Below, one piece after another: positions 8,377 to 20,869 of a DNA stretch of 64,000 nt (its first letter is position 1; the number at the start of each line of letters is the position of its first letter). The translations under genes were made by a program, and so were the position numbers. The stretch spans positions 5,456,001 to 5,520,000 of the forward strand of contig JBANDB010000002.1 of the NCBI GenBank assembly GCA_037576215.1. The letters run 5' to 3'. The notes beneath the pieces are model-generated. The model was not told the origin of the DNA, searched no databases, and worked only from the letters and a program-made list of their open reading frames with translations. This DNA comes from Armillaria gallica. Taxonomy: Eukaryota > Basidiomycota > Agaricomycetes > Agaricales > Physalacriaceae.

Positions 8377-10694
8377 TCAGTCGCGAGAGGCAACTGCCAC
8401 TCTCAATGGCAGTTGTGAGCCTTTCTCCACCTCCCCTTTCACAGTCGGCACCATTATAGCGCAAGCTTCTCTCCTGATTCGCTCATATTCTTGAGTCAGT
8501 GAAAATTCAAAGTTATTAACAACTTCAGCTATAAATGCGTGGAGCTCGAGGACACTGCGAGTTTTACGGTTAGCGTGAGCAAAGAGACATAATTAACACT
8601 TCATACGCAAATCGCCAGCCGATGCAAGACTTGACTCCTCCAGAGAAGGTCAACCTACGACGGAAAAGTCAGTCAAACTCGGCACTTTGAATTGAAGCTA
8701 GATCGCACAAGTTCCCGTAGACACCAACTGGTATTTGCTTACTTATATCCCCTCTTAACCAGCGCGCGGGATCGAAAGAGTGGGCATCTTCTCCCCACAC
8801 ACCCTTATTCCTTTTCATTGGTAAAAATAGCGAACATTGCGATGCACGTCGTGATCGATCTCACCTATTATAACTGGCGATCGATGTAATGATGGACGTC
8901 CCCTTATGTATGGCTATCTCTTGCACCACCTTTCCCGTCGTCAAGGTCACAGGGTTACTCAAAGGAAGGACGTGGTTCTGAGCTGCCACCCTTTCGAGAT
9001 GATAAGTGATAGGATGGAACCGAAGCACCTCCTATGGAACGATCAGTTCAGGATCATAAAACAGGACCATAAACTAACCTTCACCACAGCAGTCAGATAA
9101 GGCATGCTCTCCAGGTCCTGGACGGAAAACTCGGTATCACCGCGAGTAAAAACCACTCTTTCTTTCTTTCTGATTTCTGCTCTTAGTCGGTTTTGTACTT
9201 CACGATGTTTCGCAAGTTCAAGGAATGTCCATGAGAGTGAACCGGCAGTCGTTTCGTGCCCGGCAAACATGATAGAGCTACCAACTTCGCAATTAGCACT
9301 GGAGTTCTGTTCGAAATATCACACCTACTTCATCTGAGCAAGCAGCTCTTCGGGATTGAGTCGCGACTTTGGGTTTTCGGAAACATTCGCTTTCACTGAC
9401 ATGGAATAGGTCAAGGTCATGTCAACAAACAAGCCGAAAACAGGAAGAGTACCCAACAAACTCATGATATCCCTCTTTGGTTTGTCTGCGGCAAGTGCTT
9501 CGTATTTCTCGTTCAGCAACTGCTTTGCGACCTCGTCGGTCAAGTCGCGCGTCATTCTGACGTGCTCCAGTCGTTTGATTGGCGCCTTCTCAACAATGAA
9601 TCGTACAACCCATTTCGGCAGCCATTCCATCAGACATAAAGATAGGGTGCTGTTGTCAGTAGCTACGCCAAAGGTATCAAACCTGGGAAGTAGATTGATC
9701 ATTAGATACTTTCTCTGGAGTCAAAAAAAGAGACAGCTGACAGCATATTTGTATACGCGTTGGTCAGAGGATTAGCCGATTCGTCGAGAGCGCCAAACTG
9801 GTAATCAAATGCGGCTAGATTTGTCGTTGAACGAGGAAATAAAATTGGATGTGAATCTAAACAACATACCTTCGCCGATGGTATCCAAAGTTGCACGCGA
9901 CGTCCACGAAGGGATGTCGATAACAATAGACTGTTCATCAGTTGTGGAGATTAGCTCCTTCCACTTTGACGTCATCTTCAAACAAGGACGTTCAACGATT
10001 TTTACCATTGAATCATACCATTTACCTTCCCAGCATGCGTAAAAAACACTGGTACATAAAAATTTGCTTCAGGTCCTCCGAAACCCGGTAGGAGAACTTT
10101 GCGATGTCTCTTATGGTCATCACCTGTATGAATTCAGATAGATTAGCGTGCAATTCCCATAAACTTTGATCGCAGACCTTCGACAAAGAAAATTGACGTT
10201 CCTGTTGCCAGTCGACTGAACTCCTTACCACTGCCTGGTGGTTTGATAAATTTGTATCCGCTGGTTTGATATATATATTGAAGCGCCTTGGGGTCGGAAA
10301 CCAGGAGACGATCTTCCTGCACGAGATGACAGTCAGCAAATGGACAAGTAACCAGTAAAATTTCGCTTACTCCGAAAGCTGCTCGGATTCGAACAACGTC
10401 GCCATACTGGCTTTGCCATTTAAAGTCCATCTAAAATACAGCGTCAAACTACAAGGGTAACTAGTCGAAGTCGATCGATCCACTTCTCCTGCTTCGCCTT
10501 TGAGAAGTTCAGGCAAGTTTCCTTTTGATCTATGAGAAACAGCCAGAGAGTACGATACGTCGGAACGTACCATAGACCCAAGACTTCCATTGCGGCCCAG
10601 GAATATTGGCAATCGATATGCGTTTGAGTCGCTTGTATACGACATACACTGCACTGAACAGACAAATAGACAACAGAGGGAGGAGTAAAGCCAT
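8377..10694 (-). CDS. Cytochrome P450, tandem copy 1
   Basis: About 14 exons separated by ~50-60 bp introns give a protein of roughly 540 residues. The start at 10694 gives an N-terminal membrane anchor (MALLLPLLSICLFSAVYVVY) and a proline hinge (NIPGPQW). Then follow the C-helix region (HKRHRKVLLPGFGG), I-helix (FAGHETTAGSLSW), ExxR of the K-helix (EVLRFHP), PxRW (FDPARWL) and heme loop FSGGVKSCIGWRFA. Lys replaces the usual Arg two residues before the heme Cys, and IHKG replaces IPKG found in the other copies. All exons I checked are open. The protein should be an ER-anchored monooxygenase needing P450 reductase. Substrate is unknown. It is the first of three head-to-tail minus-strand copies. 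Confidence 0.9.
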
Positions 10695-10727
10695 GGTCAG
10701 AGTGCGCGGTGTGCAGTGTGGGGCATG

Positions 10728-10738
10728 GAATATATAGC
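10728..10738 (-). promoter_or_regulatory. TATA box of P450 copy 1
   Basis: CTATATATTC on the coding strand, about 35-45 bp before the ATG. The same ten bases occur before all four intact P450 copies. Confidence 0.7.
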
Positions 10739-10800
10739 GTTCCAGTCATGCCAACAACGGATCACCGGACCTAAGAAAGTGGATAGCCATCTCAAGGAAT

Positions 10801-10830
10801 GAATGACATTCCCGGTCGGACAGTCATGAA
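10801..10830 (-). promoter_or_regulatory. Conserved upstream element of P450 copy 1
   Basis: Plus-strand GAATGACATTCCCGG followed by TCGGACAGTCATGA. Closely similar blocks lie at matching positions upstream of copies 2 and 3. Possible transcription-factor site shared by the cluster. Confidence 0.5.
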
Positions 10831-11617
10831 GCGTGAGTGATGGTACAGTGATTGTCGGTGAAAACATGCCAAACCTCTCCAACTTGCGCGGCATCGAAGT
10901 TTGGGTCAGAGGAGGTCTCTTGCAATTGCAGGAGAAAACAGACGAAGCAGATCCGGTGATGAAGTCTGCGTTGGATGAACTGAATTTTAGTAATGCCTCT
11001 TCTTGTCGATGATCCGTGTTACCGATAGACCTGAAGATGGAAGGATTTAGTTAGATGTCAGTAACAAGGGGTCTTTAGCGATTGAAACCAACCATAGTTC
11101 TTTGAGGGTTCCGGTATAGTCGATTACGGCAAGTGTGTGATATCGGTAGATGTCTACATAAAGTCTGTCAGCGAAAATCCAAGTAATCAGAGGACAGCTC
11201 CATGGATATGTTAAAGCTAGGCAATAGTGAAGTGCAAAATCGGGAACGAAAGGACTGGTCCTTGCACTGTTGGGAGTGGTGTTGGTATTGGACTAGTCTC
11301 GTAAACCAGACTCAACGAACCATATGAAGAAAAGTCGTTCAATAGATTTAGAGTCTGGAATTAGAATTTAGATCCGGGGGGCGACTCGCGCTACTTGAAC
11401 AATATGATGGCCGAACAGGCGTGGCAGGCGCACGCCATGACCGCGTCCCAAAATAGACGGCGACTGGCTCCTCTTTCGCTAGCCTTTAATATAATTGGGT
11501 AGTCCCGCAGTTTTGCAGACACTTCAAATTTAACCGTACTCTCTGTACAGGGTGGAGTGGTGGTCTATTTAAGCAATAGTTCTTAATAAGTCTCGGGTTT
11601 CTGCTGAAGTAGGTAGT
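10831..11617. other. Spacer, no gene recognised
   Basis: No ORF with a domain, and no repeat beyond the P450 upstream sequences, is visible here. Confidence 0.45.
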
Positions 11618-11974
11618 TTGCTTCTCGATAATAAAAGCCTGCGCTGTTTATCCCTTAAAGCACATAATTCTCCCTCATTTCACAATAATTTATCATATAT
11701 GCTCTCCGAGGCTCATTCTACATCTACCACATTCCCTAATACCCTCTCTAACCCTTCTGTCAATTCCCCTGAATGGCTCGAACAAATTCTTAAGGAGAAG
11801 TGTCATGTTCCTTCACTTCGAAGATTCAAGCTCAAGTATGCAATCCAGCTCAATGATGGCATGGACCTGTTTCTTGCTATCCTAGTAGACCAGTGTTGGA
11901 CGTTGCGGATGGCCAGAGCTGCCGCTGAGTCCAAAATTGATCCAACGGCAGCCAAGATCGGCACGGCAACTTGA
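11618..11974 (+). pseudogene. Remnant of a leucine-rich, possibly F-box-type protein
   Basis: A 118-codon open frame with a Leu-rich C-terminal part (VPSLRRFKLKY, DLFLAILVDQCWT) resembling the tail of fungal F-box/LRR proteins. No F-box is present. The last residues (ESKIDPTAAKIGTAT then stop) are also present, nearly identical, at bases 1-48 beside P450 copy 0. It converges on the 3' end of P450 copy 2. The family assignment is weak. The duplication of its 3' end is directly visible. Confidence 0.35.
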
Positions 11975-12097
11975 CTGCAACACCGATTCTCCTGCAACCT
12001 CACCGACACTAACTACTGACACGAACACTATACGCTGCGTGAAGTATTATTTGTTATCTAACTATTTTCGACTCGAATCGCTAGATGTCCTGCATGT

Positions 12098-14419
12098 TCA
12101 GCCGCGAGAGGCAACCGCTACTCTTAGTGGAAGTTGCGAACCCTTCTCCATCTCGCCCTCCACAGTCGGTACCATTATACCGCATGCCTCCCTCCGAATC
12201 CGCTCAGATTCCTTGGTCAATGAAAACTCAAAGTTATTGACAACTTCGGTGATAAATGCGTGGAGTTCGAGGACACTATTTCGCAGTTAGTGCGACCGCC
12301 GACCAAAGAGGTATGGATTGAGATTGCCTACGCAAATCGCCAGCCGATACAAGACCTGAGACCTCCGGCAAAACTGAACCTATAGCAGAAAAGTTGGCAT
12401 ACTATCCAACTTCATATGTAAATGGAACGCACAAGTTCCCGTAGACACCAACTGATGCTTCCTTACTCGTACTTCCGCGAAACCAGCGAGCGGGATCGAA
12501 AACGTGGGTGTCTTCTCCCCATATGCTCTTATTTCTTTCGACCGTATAATTAGCAAATATTAAAATGAACGTCCCAAGGTTGCCCACCTATTATAGCCGG
12601 CAATCGATGCGAAGATGTACGCGCCCTTAGGTATGGCCATCTCTTTCACCGTTTTCCCTGTCGCCAAAGTCACCGGCTTGCTCAAAGGAAGTACGTCGTC
12701 CTGAGTGGCCACTCTGGCCGTATTGGCAAGGATGGGATGGAATCGAAGCACCTCCTATGAAATTGTGAGTTCAGGATCATAAAACAGGACACGAGCTAAC
12801 CTTTACCACAGCGGTCAGATAAGGCATACTATCCAGGTCCTGGACAGAAAACTCGGTATCACCGCGATTAAAAATCACTCTTTCCTTCTCTCTGACCTCT
12901 GCTCTTAGCTGATCTTGTACTTCAGGATGTCTTGCAAGTTCGAGAAATGTCCAGGAGAGTGTATTGGCAGTCGTTTCGTGGCCGGCAAACATAATCGTGC
13001 TGGAAGCTTGGGAATCGATAGTAATGCTCTGGTTAATATAGCACGCTTACTTCATCTGACCGATCAGTTCTTCGTTGAGTCGCGTCTTTAGGTTTTCTGA
13101 AACATTTGCTTTCACTACCAGATACAGGTTAAGTTCACGTAGAAATGCACGCCAAAGAAGAAAGCGTACCCAACAAACTCATGATATCCCTCTTAGGTTT
13201 GTCTGCGGCAAGTGCTTCGTATTTCTCGTCCAACAACTGCTTTGCGACCTGGAGGGTTAAATCGTGCGCCTTTCTGAGATGCTCCAGTCGTTTGACTGGT
13301 GCCCTCTCCACAAAGAATCGTACAACCCATCTAGGCAGCCAGTCCATCAGACATAACGATAGGGTACTATTGTCAGTAGCTGCGGCGAATGTATCGAACC
13401 TGTGAAGTGAATTATTCATTAGAGTACCTTCTCTCAGGTCAAAAAGACTGGGATAGCTGACGCCATATTTGTATACGCGATGGTCAGAGGTTTGGCCGAG
13501 TTGTCAAGAGCGCTAAACGGATAATCGAATGCGGCTAGAAATGTCGTTGGACGAAGAAATAAAATGGGATGTGGGTGTAAGCAACATACCTTCGCCGATG
13601 GCATCCAATGTTGCACGCGACGTCCACGAAGGGATGTCGATAACGACAGACTGTTCATCAGTTGCGGAGATGAGTTCTTTCCATTTCGAAGCCATCTACA
13701 AATAAATGGGATATTCAGCACCATGTATCGTAAAATAATACCATTCCTGTTTACCTTCCCAGCATGCACGAAAAACACCGGTACATAGAATTTTGCTTCG
13801 GGACCTCCAAAACCAGGTAGGAGAACTTTACGATGTCTCTTGTGGTCTTCACCTGAGCAAACCAAAAAGATCAGCATACAGAGATGGTAGTTTAAAATTG
13901 TAGACCTTCCACGAAAAGAATTCCGGTCCCATTAAATAGTCGACTGAGCTCCTTGCGCCCTGGGGGTTTGATAAATTTGTATCCGCTGGTTTGATATATA
14001 TATTGAAGCGCCTCGGGGTCGGAAACCAAGAGACGATCTTCCTGCAAGGAAAGACCATGAGTAAATGGGCAAGTAACCAGTAAAATATCGCTTACTCCCA
14101 GAGCTGCTCGGATTCGAACAACGTCGCCATATTGGCTTTGCCATTTAAAGTCCATCTAAAATGCAGCGTCAAACTACAAGAGGAATTAGTCGAAGTTGAT
14201 CGATTTACCTCTCCAGCTTGGCCTTTTAAAAGTTCAGGCAAGTTTCCTTTTGATCTATGAGAAACAGCCAGAGAGTATGATACGTCAAAACGTACCATAG
14301 ACCCAAGACTTCCATTGCGGCCCAGGAACATTGGCAATCGATATACGTTTGAGTCGATTGTATACGAGATACGCTGCACTGAGCAGACAGAAAGACAGCA
14401 GAGAGAGCTGTAAAGCCAT
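12098..14419 (-). CDS. Cytochrome P450, tandem copy 2
   Basis: Same exon-intron plan as copy 1, about 540 residues. The start at 14419 gives the anchor MALQLSLLSFCLLSAAYLVY and hinge NVPGPQW. Visible landmarks are GGPEAKFYVPVFF, the I-helix AGHETTANTLSW, EVLRFHP, FDPARWF, and an intact heme loop FAGGLRSCIGWRFA ending in SQLPLRVAVASRG. All exons checked are open. One residue is missing relative to copy 0 in the exon before the I-helix. This is the closest relative of the broken copy at 1-1086 and the likely donor or sister of that duplication. ER-membrane monooxygenase with unknown substrate. Confidence 0.9.
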
Positions 14420-14453
14420 GACTAGGACCCCGGCCTTCAAGACCATGCACATA

Positions 14454-14464
14454 GAATATATAGC
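14454..14464 (-). promoter_or_regulatory. TATA box of P450 copy 2
   Basis: CTATATATTC on the coding strand about 36-45 bp before the ATG, same as in the other copies. Confidence 0.7.
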
Positions 14465-14537
14465 CGTCGAGACATGCCCACAACCAATCACCGGACTGAA
14501 AAAAGCGGGAAGCCATCAGAAAGAATGGGGTCGATAC

Positions 14538-14565
14538 ATGAGATTCCCGACCGAACAATCATGAC
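14538..14565 (-). promoter_or_regulatory. Conserved upstream element of P450 copy 2
   Basis: Plus-strand ATGAGATTCCCGACCG followed by AACAATCATGA. It matches the blocks at 10801-10830 and 17250-17279. Confidence 0.5.
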
Positions 14566-14824
14566 TTCACACCGTCACAATGGTAGGCAAATAGACAAAG
14601 CAATTCCGACAATGTGGCGAACTGAATTGTATCTGTTCTTGTCAACGACCCGTGATACTGATAGACCCGAAGATAGAAGACTAAGGCGTAATCAGACTTA
14701 CAGCAACAATACGTCTCTTTCGGCTATTCAATTATTTGACAAGTCAGTGATATCAGTGGTTTCTGGAGTACCTAGAATTGTGACCGTCCGTCTAACCACC
14801 ATAGGTCGTTGCAAGCACGAAAGT

Positions 14825-17167
14825 TCAACCGCGAGAGGTAACAGCTACTCTCAGTGGAAGTTGCGAACCTTTCTCCACCTCGCCCTCCACAGTCGGTGAC
14901 ATTATACCGCATGCCTCCCTCCGAATCCGCTCAGATTCCTTGGTCAACGAAAACTCAAAGTTATTGACAACTTCGGTGATAAATGCGTGGAGTTCGAGGA
15001 CACTACGAATTTTCGTAGTTAGTGCGACCAAAGAGGCATGAATTGAGATTGCGTACGCAAATCGCCAGCCGATACAAGACCTAAGTCCTCCAGCAAAACT
15101 GAACCTATAGCAGGAAAGTCAGCCTAATATAGCGATCATCATCAAAGCCAGGATCGCACAAGTTCCCATAGACGCCGACTGGTACTTCCTTACTCATATT
15201 CCCTTGGATCCACCGCGTGGGATCGAACACATGGGCATCTTCTCCCCACACATCTTTGTTCCTTTTTGTTTCGTGTACGTAATCAGCAAACTCCACAATA
15301 CACGTCTAGGAGGCTCTCACCTATTGTAGCCGACAATTGATGCAGTGATAGGTGTCCCCTTGGGTATGGCTATCTCTTGTACCACCTTTCCCGTCGTCAA
15401 GGTCACTGGCTTGCTCAAAGGAAGTAGGTCGTCCCGAGCTGCCACCCTTTCAATATTATAAACCACAGGATGGAATCGAAGCACCTCCTATGGAACGATC
15501 AGTTCAGGATGTTAAAACAGGACCATGAACTAACCTTCACCACAGCGGTCAGATAAGGCATGCTATCCAGGTCCTGTACGGAAAACTCTGTATCACCGCG
15601 AGTAAAAACCACTCTTTCTTTCTCTCTGATCTCGGCTCTGAGCCGGTCTTGTACTTCAGGATGTCTCGCAAGTTCAAGAAGCGTCCACGTGAGTGTATTG
15701 GCAGTTGTTTCGTGGCCGGCAAACATGATCGTGCTGTGATTTCGCGATCAACAGTTGAGCGTTCATACGTTAGAGGATATCATACATACTTCATCTGCCC
15801 GAGCATCTCTTCGTCGTCGAGTCGCGTCTTGGGTTTTCCGAAATATTTGCTTTCACTGTCATGATAAAGGTTGGTGTAAGCAGGCAGGACGAAAAGAGGA
15901 CTCGGAAGCGTACCTAACAGACTCATGATATCCCTCTTTGGTTTGTCCGCGGCAAGCGCTTCGTATTTCTCGTTCAACAACTGCTTTGCGACCTGGCGCG
16001 TTAAGTCACGCGTTGCTCTGACGTGCTCTAGCCGTTTGATTGGTGCCTTTTCAACAAAAAGTCGGATAACCCAGTTAGGCAGCCAGTCCATTAGACATAG
16101 TGATAGGGCGCTATTGTCGGTAGGTACGGCAAAGGTATCAAACCTGTAAAACGAATCGTTCATTAGAGTAGCTTCTCTGGTCTCAAATAAATGTGAAAAC
16201 TAACAACAGATTTGTGTATGCGATGGTCAGAGGGTTCTTGGAGTTGTCGAGCGCGCCAAACTGATAATCGAATGTGGCTAGAACCGTGTTAAGCGGAAAA
16301 GAGGATGTGCCAATGTAAGTAGCTTACCTTCGCCAATGGCATCCAAGGTTGCATGCGACGTCCAGGAAGGAATGTCGATAACAGCAGACTGTTCGTCAGT
16401 TGTGGACTCTATCAAGTCCTTCCACTTCGATACCATCTTCAACCGCCCACAACTTAGTAGATAATTTAAATCATAGAAGAATACTATTTACCTTTCCGAC
16501 ATGCACGAAAAACACGGGTACATAATATTTCGCCTCAGGACCTCCAAAACCCGGTAGGAGAACTTTGCGCTGTCTTTTGTGGTCATAACCTGCATGAACC
16601 GAAAGACATTAGCATGGAAAAACTGCAATTTTTGATATCATACCTTCTGCTAAGAGTATTCCACTCCCTGTGAGTAGTCGTCCAAGCTCCATACGACCTG
16701 GGGGCTTGATGAATCTATAGCCGCTAGTTTGGCATATATACTGAAGTGCTTTAGGATCAGAAACCAGGAGACGATCTTCCTGCAAGATGAGATCATCAGG
16801 AACCAGACAGTTATTAGGGGTAGAAGACTGCTTGGCTTACTCCCAACGCTGCTCGGATTCGGACAATGTCACCATACTGGGCTTGCCATTTAAAGTCGAC
16901 CTAAACGCAGCGTAAAATTATAAAAGGAACGATTTGAAGTTGATCGATTTACTTCTCCTGCTTGGCCTTTGAGAAGCTCAGGAAAGTTTCCTGTAGAGAG
17001 TCCATGAGAAATAGCTGGAGACGCGACATGAAGTCAATCGCACCATAAAGCCAAGACTTCCATGGTGGCCCTGGAACGCTGCCAATCGAAATACGTCTGA
17101 GTTGCTTGTATACCAGATACGTTGCACTGAGCACACAGATATACGATAGGGCGAGGAATAAAGCCAT
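14825..17167 (-). CDS. Cytochrome P450, tandem copy 3
   Basis: Third minus-strand copy with the same splice plan. The start at 17167 gives MALFLALSYICVLSATYLVY and hinge SVPGPPW. The first intron can also be read through in frame for some codons, but splicing as in the other copies joins to NFPELLKGQAGE. The I-helix is AGHETTANTLTW, the K-helix EVLRFHP, the heme loop FAGGLRSCIGWRFA, and the C-terminus SQLPLRVAVTSRG. No lesion was found. Compared with copies 1 and 2 it is somewhat more diverged in the N-terminal third. The likely role is an ER-anchored oxidase of secondary or xenobiotic metabolism (inferred from family only). Confidence 0.9.
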
Positions 17168-17197
17168 GATGATTAGAACCTCCGAGCTGAACGACTA

Positions 17198-17208
17198 GAA
17201 TATATAGC
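17198..17208 (-). promoter_or_regulatory. TATA box of P450 copy 3
   Basis: CTATATATTC on the coding strand about 32-41 bp before the ATG. Confidence 0.7.
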
Positions 17209-17249
17209 AGTCCAATGCATCCGATCATCGTATCGGAACCATTCACACG

Positions 17250-17279
17250 AATGAGAATCCCGGCCGCCGTACAGTCATT
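17250..17279 (-). promoter_or_regulatory. Conserved upstream element of P450 copy 3
   Basis: Plus-strand AATGAGAATCCCGGCCG followed by CCGTACAGTCATT. Same core as in copies 1 and 2 with a short insertion. Confidence 0.45.
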
Positions 17280-17650
17280 GGGTATACGTTGCGCGGATCC
17301 TTTATGGAAAGCCTCTCCCAGTCGCAGCCTGAGGTTATTAGCCAGTATCGATGTTGCATAACAACGTTTGAGTAAAAGCCCATTGTTATGTCGCCTGCAG
17401 GTTGCCTACTGAATTCACAGTAGCTATTGTCTTGTCGTGCTATCGATGGAAATGTGATCAAACATACTGACAAGCCTGGGTAGGACCAAGAAGGACCAAG
17501 ACACGACAGGTCACGGCGCGTGACATGCACTTTTGATGCCACAAGTTCTTTTTTCGCAGCTCCACCAGTAGCGATGTGAATTCTTTTGTCTATACGAAAC
17601 ATACAGCGCGCGTAACTACTACCAAGTATCCCTACACTCAAATTTATGCA
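17280..17650. other. Spacer between P450 copy 3 and Hsp110
   Basis: Likely the P450 upstream region and the Hsp110 3' UTR. The 132-codon minus-strand frame here shows no domain and is not called. Confidence 0.45.
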
Positions 17651-20170
17651 CTAGTCTACATCCATCTCTGAGGGCTCGCTTGGCGCCTCTTTCTTGGGAG
17701 GTTCCTCCGCCGGCGTTTCATTACCACTCTTCGGCGTCCCAGTCCCGCTGCTCGGAACCACCGGCGGTTTAGGCTTAGGCTTCGTCAAGATCGGCGTCGC
17801 AAAGTAGATAACCTCATCTCTCTTCTTCGAAATCTCGGCACTCGTCAACACAGGGTCCACATTCTTTGGACGCTCCGTCTGCCTGATGATCTGATCCTCG
17901 AGCCACTTTTGTACAGTCGCGACCTTCTCGACGACGGCTTGCTTGTCCTTCTCCTCGATGTGGGAGAATTTGTCATCGGTGGAGGTGGCTTGAGACATGT
18001 AGCTGTTGAGCGTTTCACGGAGTTGCGTGATGGCTCGGGCTCGCTCTTCGGATTCGCGCCAGCGGAAGGTGATGGGGTCGCCAAGGACTTTAAGGGCGTC
18101 TAGACGGGCGACGTAGGCCGATTTGGTCGCGTCTTCGCCTTCTTCAGTGTAGAGCCAGTCCTCTGCCTCTTGGAGAGCGACAAGGAGCTTCTCTTTTTCT
18201 TCGGGCTTCACAAAGTGGGCGTATCTGTCGTCGAGCTTGCCACGAGTATCGTAGACGTACTCTTCAAGAGCGTTTTTACGATCCTACAAGAAATAAGTCA
18301 ATCTGAGTGAACATGGTATAAGCGCGCACACATACCTCGGTATCCATCACAAGCTTGTCGCTAGCATGCATCTGTGCTTCTTGCTCTTTCAAGGACTCGA
18401 CAATGCTCTTGTCCAAGCTAGACGCGCCAGAAATGAACGGAACGTCATGCTTAACCTTCTTCTTCTTGGGAGGAGCATCAGGAGCAGCATCAACATCCAT
18501 GGCTTCCTCCTTCTCTACGATCTCGTCGATGAATGCAGCCTCGAACGACAGAAGACCATTCGCGTTCAACCTCGTCTTGAGTTTCACAGGGGCATCGCTG
18601 CTGCTAACGGTAGGAATTTCCTTCGTTGTAAACTTGGCAATCCAAGGATTAATGCTGCCAGGCAACAAAGAAGGTTCGGCGTACACGGCCTCAACTGTGA
18701 ACGGCTCCTTCTTGTAGAATGATAGAACCTTTGACGAAGGGAGTGCATTACCGCGGGGGAATACCAAAAGCTCGGTATCCTCCTCAGGCGAGTCAGGAGA
18801 TCCCTCCCAAATCGTTTTTATAGGATACGTAGCGATGTCTGTGAAGCGGAAATCACGGACACGGAAGACTGGGGAAAGCATGGCGCAGGCAAAGGTGGCA
18901 CCGCGGGCAACGGCTTCGTCCTGGTTAAGGGTGGTGGAGAGGACCTTGCCGGGGAAGACAGATTGAATGCGGGCCCGGACGGCAGGGATACGCGTGGATC
19001 CACCGATGAGTTCAACAGCGTCGATTTGGTCGAGAGTGAGTTCCGAATCCTCCAGAGCGCGTTGGAGCGGCGCAGGGATACGGTCGAGGACGCTGGCAAT
19101 AAGGCCTTCGTACTCTTCGCGACTGAGCTTGGAGGAAGCGTCAATGTCGTTCATGATGGATTCTATGTTGAGGGGGGCCTCGGCGTTGGCAGAGAGCACC
19201 TTTTTCAGGCGCTCACATCCCGCGGCGAGACGGAAAGTACCCTTGGGGTTCGACATAACGTCAATCTTGTACTTCCCCTTGAACTCTTCCGAAAAGTGCT
19301 TCACTAGGGCATAGTCGATATCTCGTCCGCCGAGATTACGGTCGTAAGCGGTGCTCTTGACGGTGAGCTGGCCCTTTGAAAAGCGACAACGGAGACGGAC
19401 AAACTGGAGTGTCCGACATCAACAAAGACGACATGGCGGGGTGATTCAGGCTCTGGGAGGTCGGATTTGGTGATACCATAGCCCAGCGCAGCCGCGGTGG
19501 TGTCGTTGATGAGTCGGAGAACGTTTAGGCCGGCAATAGCAGCAGCGTCGAGGACGGCACGGCGCTGGATGTCAGTGTACCACCCCGGGACTGCGATGAC
19601 AATGTCGGTGACGCCCGTCTTGAGCTCATTGGCGGCAATATCACGAAGTTTGGCGAGATACATGCCGACGAGCTGGGTAGCAGAGAAGGTCTGTTTTTCT
19701 CCAATGTACCGCACCTATACAGCATGAGCAAGGTTTTAAAAAAATAGAAATGCGGCATACCTCGACACCAACAGAACCCTGGACATCGACCAAAGATGCA
19801 TTGATAAACTTCTTCTCGATATTCTGTACGTCTGAATCGTTCAACGTCCGCCCGACGAGCCGCTTCAACGAGCCGATGGTGTTTCTAAAATTTGAAGTCT
19901 CCTGCGTTTTGGCAGCCTCGCCAATAGAACGCTGCTTGGGGCCAAACGCAACCAGGGATCTGCAGGAAACGGGTTCAGTATGCTCGTCGTTGTACAGTGT
20001 ATAGCTACGCACGGTGTTGCACGATTCGACACTTCATTCGTGATGATATCGATGCCTCGATGCCTGGCCACACCAATCTTTGGAATATCAGAAAAAATCG
20101 ATCTCGTATGCGATGTCGAGCAACGCACCTTGCTATGCAGACTACCAAAATCAACACCAACGACAGCCAT
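17651..20170 (-). CDS. SSE1: Hsp110-type nucleotide exchange factor (SSE1 family), one frameshift in the sequence
   Basis: Five exons (20170-20129, 20077-20013, 19959-19761, 19714-18336, 18283-17651) encode about 772 residues. The N-terminal ATPase domain opens with VVGVDFGSLHSKIGV and contains NRATPSLVAFG, DVGHSSLSVSV and LIGGSTRIPAV. A substrate-binding region with the acidic/basic insert typical of Hsp110 follows, and the protein ends EPSEMDVD. Hsp110 proteins exchange nucleotide on cytosolic Hsp70 and hold unfolded clients. The frame breaks within SVVAF: the A4 run at 19379-19382 (plus strand) needs one more A to continue into the conserved GQLTVKS region. Everything else is intact, so an under-called homopolymer is the simplest explanation, although a true null allele cannot be excluded. 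Confidence 0.9.
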
Positions 20171-20304
20171 GATGGATATAAGATTCGATTACGATAGAGA
20201 ATTAGTGGGTCGTGGTCGTACAGAGAAAAAAATCTAGCAGAGGTAAGGGCGTGACGGATGCCGGTGACAAGCCAATTTGACTGCTATTTTCGGATTCTGT
20301 ACCC

Positions 20305-20317
20305 TTCTGGATGTTTC
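20305..20317 (-). promoter_or_regulatory. Heat-shock-element-like motif before Hsp110
   Basis: Plus strand TTCTGGATGTTTC fits the alternating TTCnnGAnnnTTC spacing of heat shock elements with one mismatch. It lies about 135 bp before the Hsp110 start codon, where Hsf1 control would be expected. Confidence 0.4.
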
Positions 20318-20869
20318 TATCGCCTTCTACGCCGTTTCGCACAATGAAGGCGATACAGGACATTACAGGACGCGTCTATTCTAATCGCTGACGGTCAAGA
20401 AGCCCAGTAAGCGGTACAGAAGAATCAAAGCATATCATCAGAGCTAGAAAGTCATATTCCAATATGTATTGCTCTGATTACTCGCCGGTCATTCATTAAT
20501 TACGAGATAATACACACCAAGAAATTACTGCAGTTATCTCAGAGGTAGTGGCATGCTTCAGCGGCCAAGAAAACTACCGAGAGGTGTCGTTGTGCCCAAC
20601 AGCATACCGCAGCACTGTGAGGGGCTAGATCATCATGCCAGTTACAGCCTGTGCTCCCTCAACAGCACCTGCCAAAGAAGCACAGGATAGAGTGGGTGCG
20701 TCGTACAGGTCTTCTATCGAAGAAACAACACAACGTTCGTAAACCATATGGCACTCTCATTAATGGAAAAAATTCGGATCGACAACATAGCTTTCAGTCC
20801 TGGGAGATTTTTAAGACAGAAATAGTAATTGCTGGAGGAGCCAATGAACTAAGGAGGGGCTGTATGCAT
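20318..20869. other. Spacer between Hsp110 promoter and the Arf-like gene's 3' end
   Basis: No ORF with a domain is visible. It probably contains the Hsp110 upstream region and the Arf-like gene terminator. Confidence 0.4.

Noticed and set aside
19370..19390. Programmed ribosomal frameshift in Hsp110
   Set aside because: No pseudoknot-like context is apparent, and the family is not known to use frameshifting; a homopolymer error explains it better.
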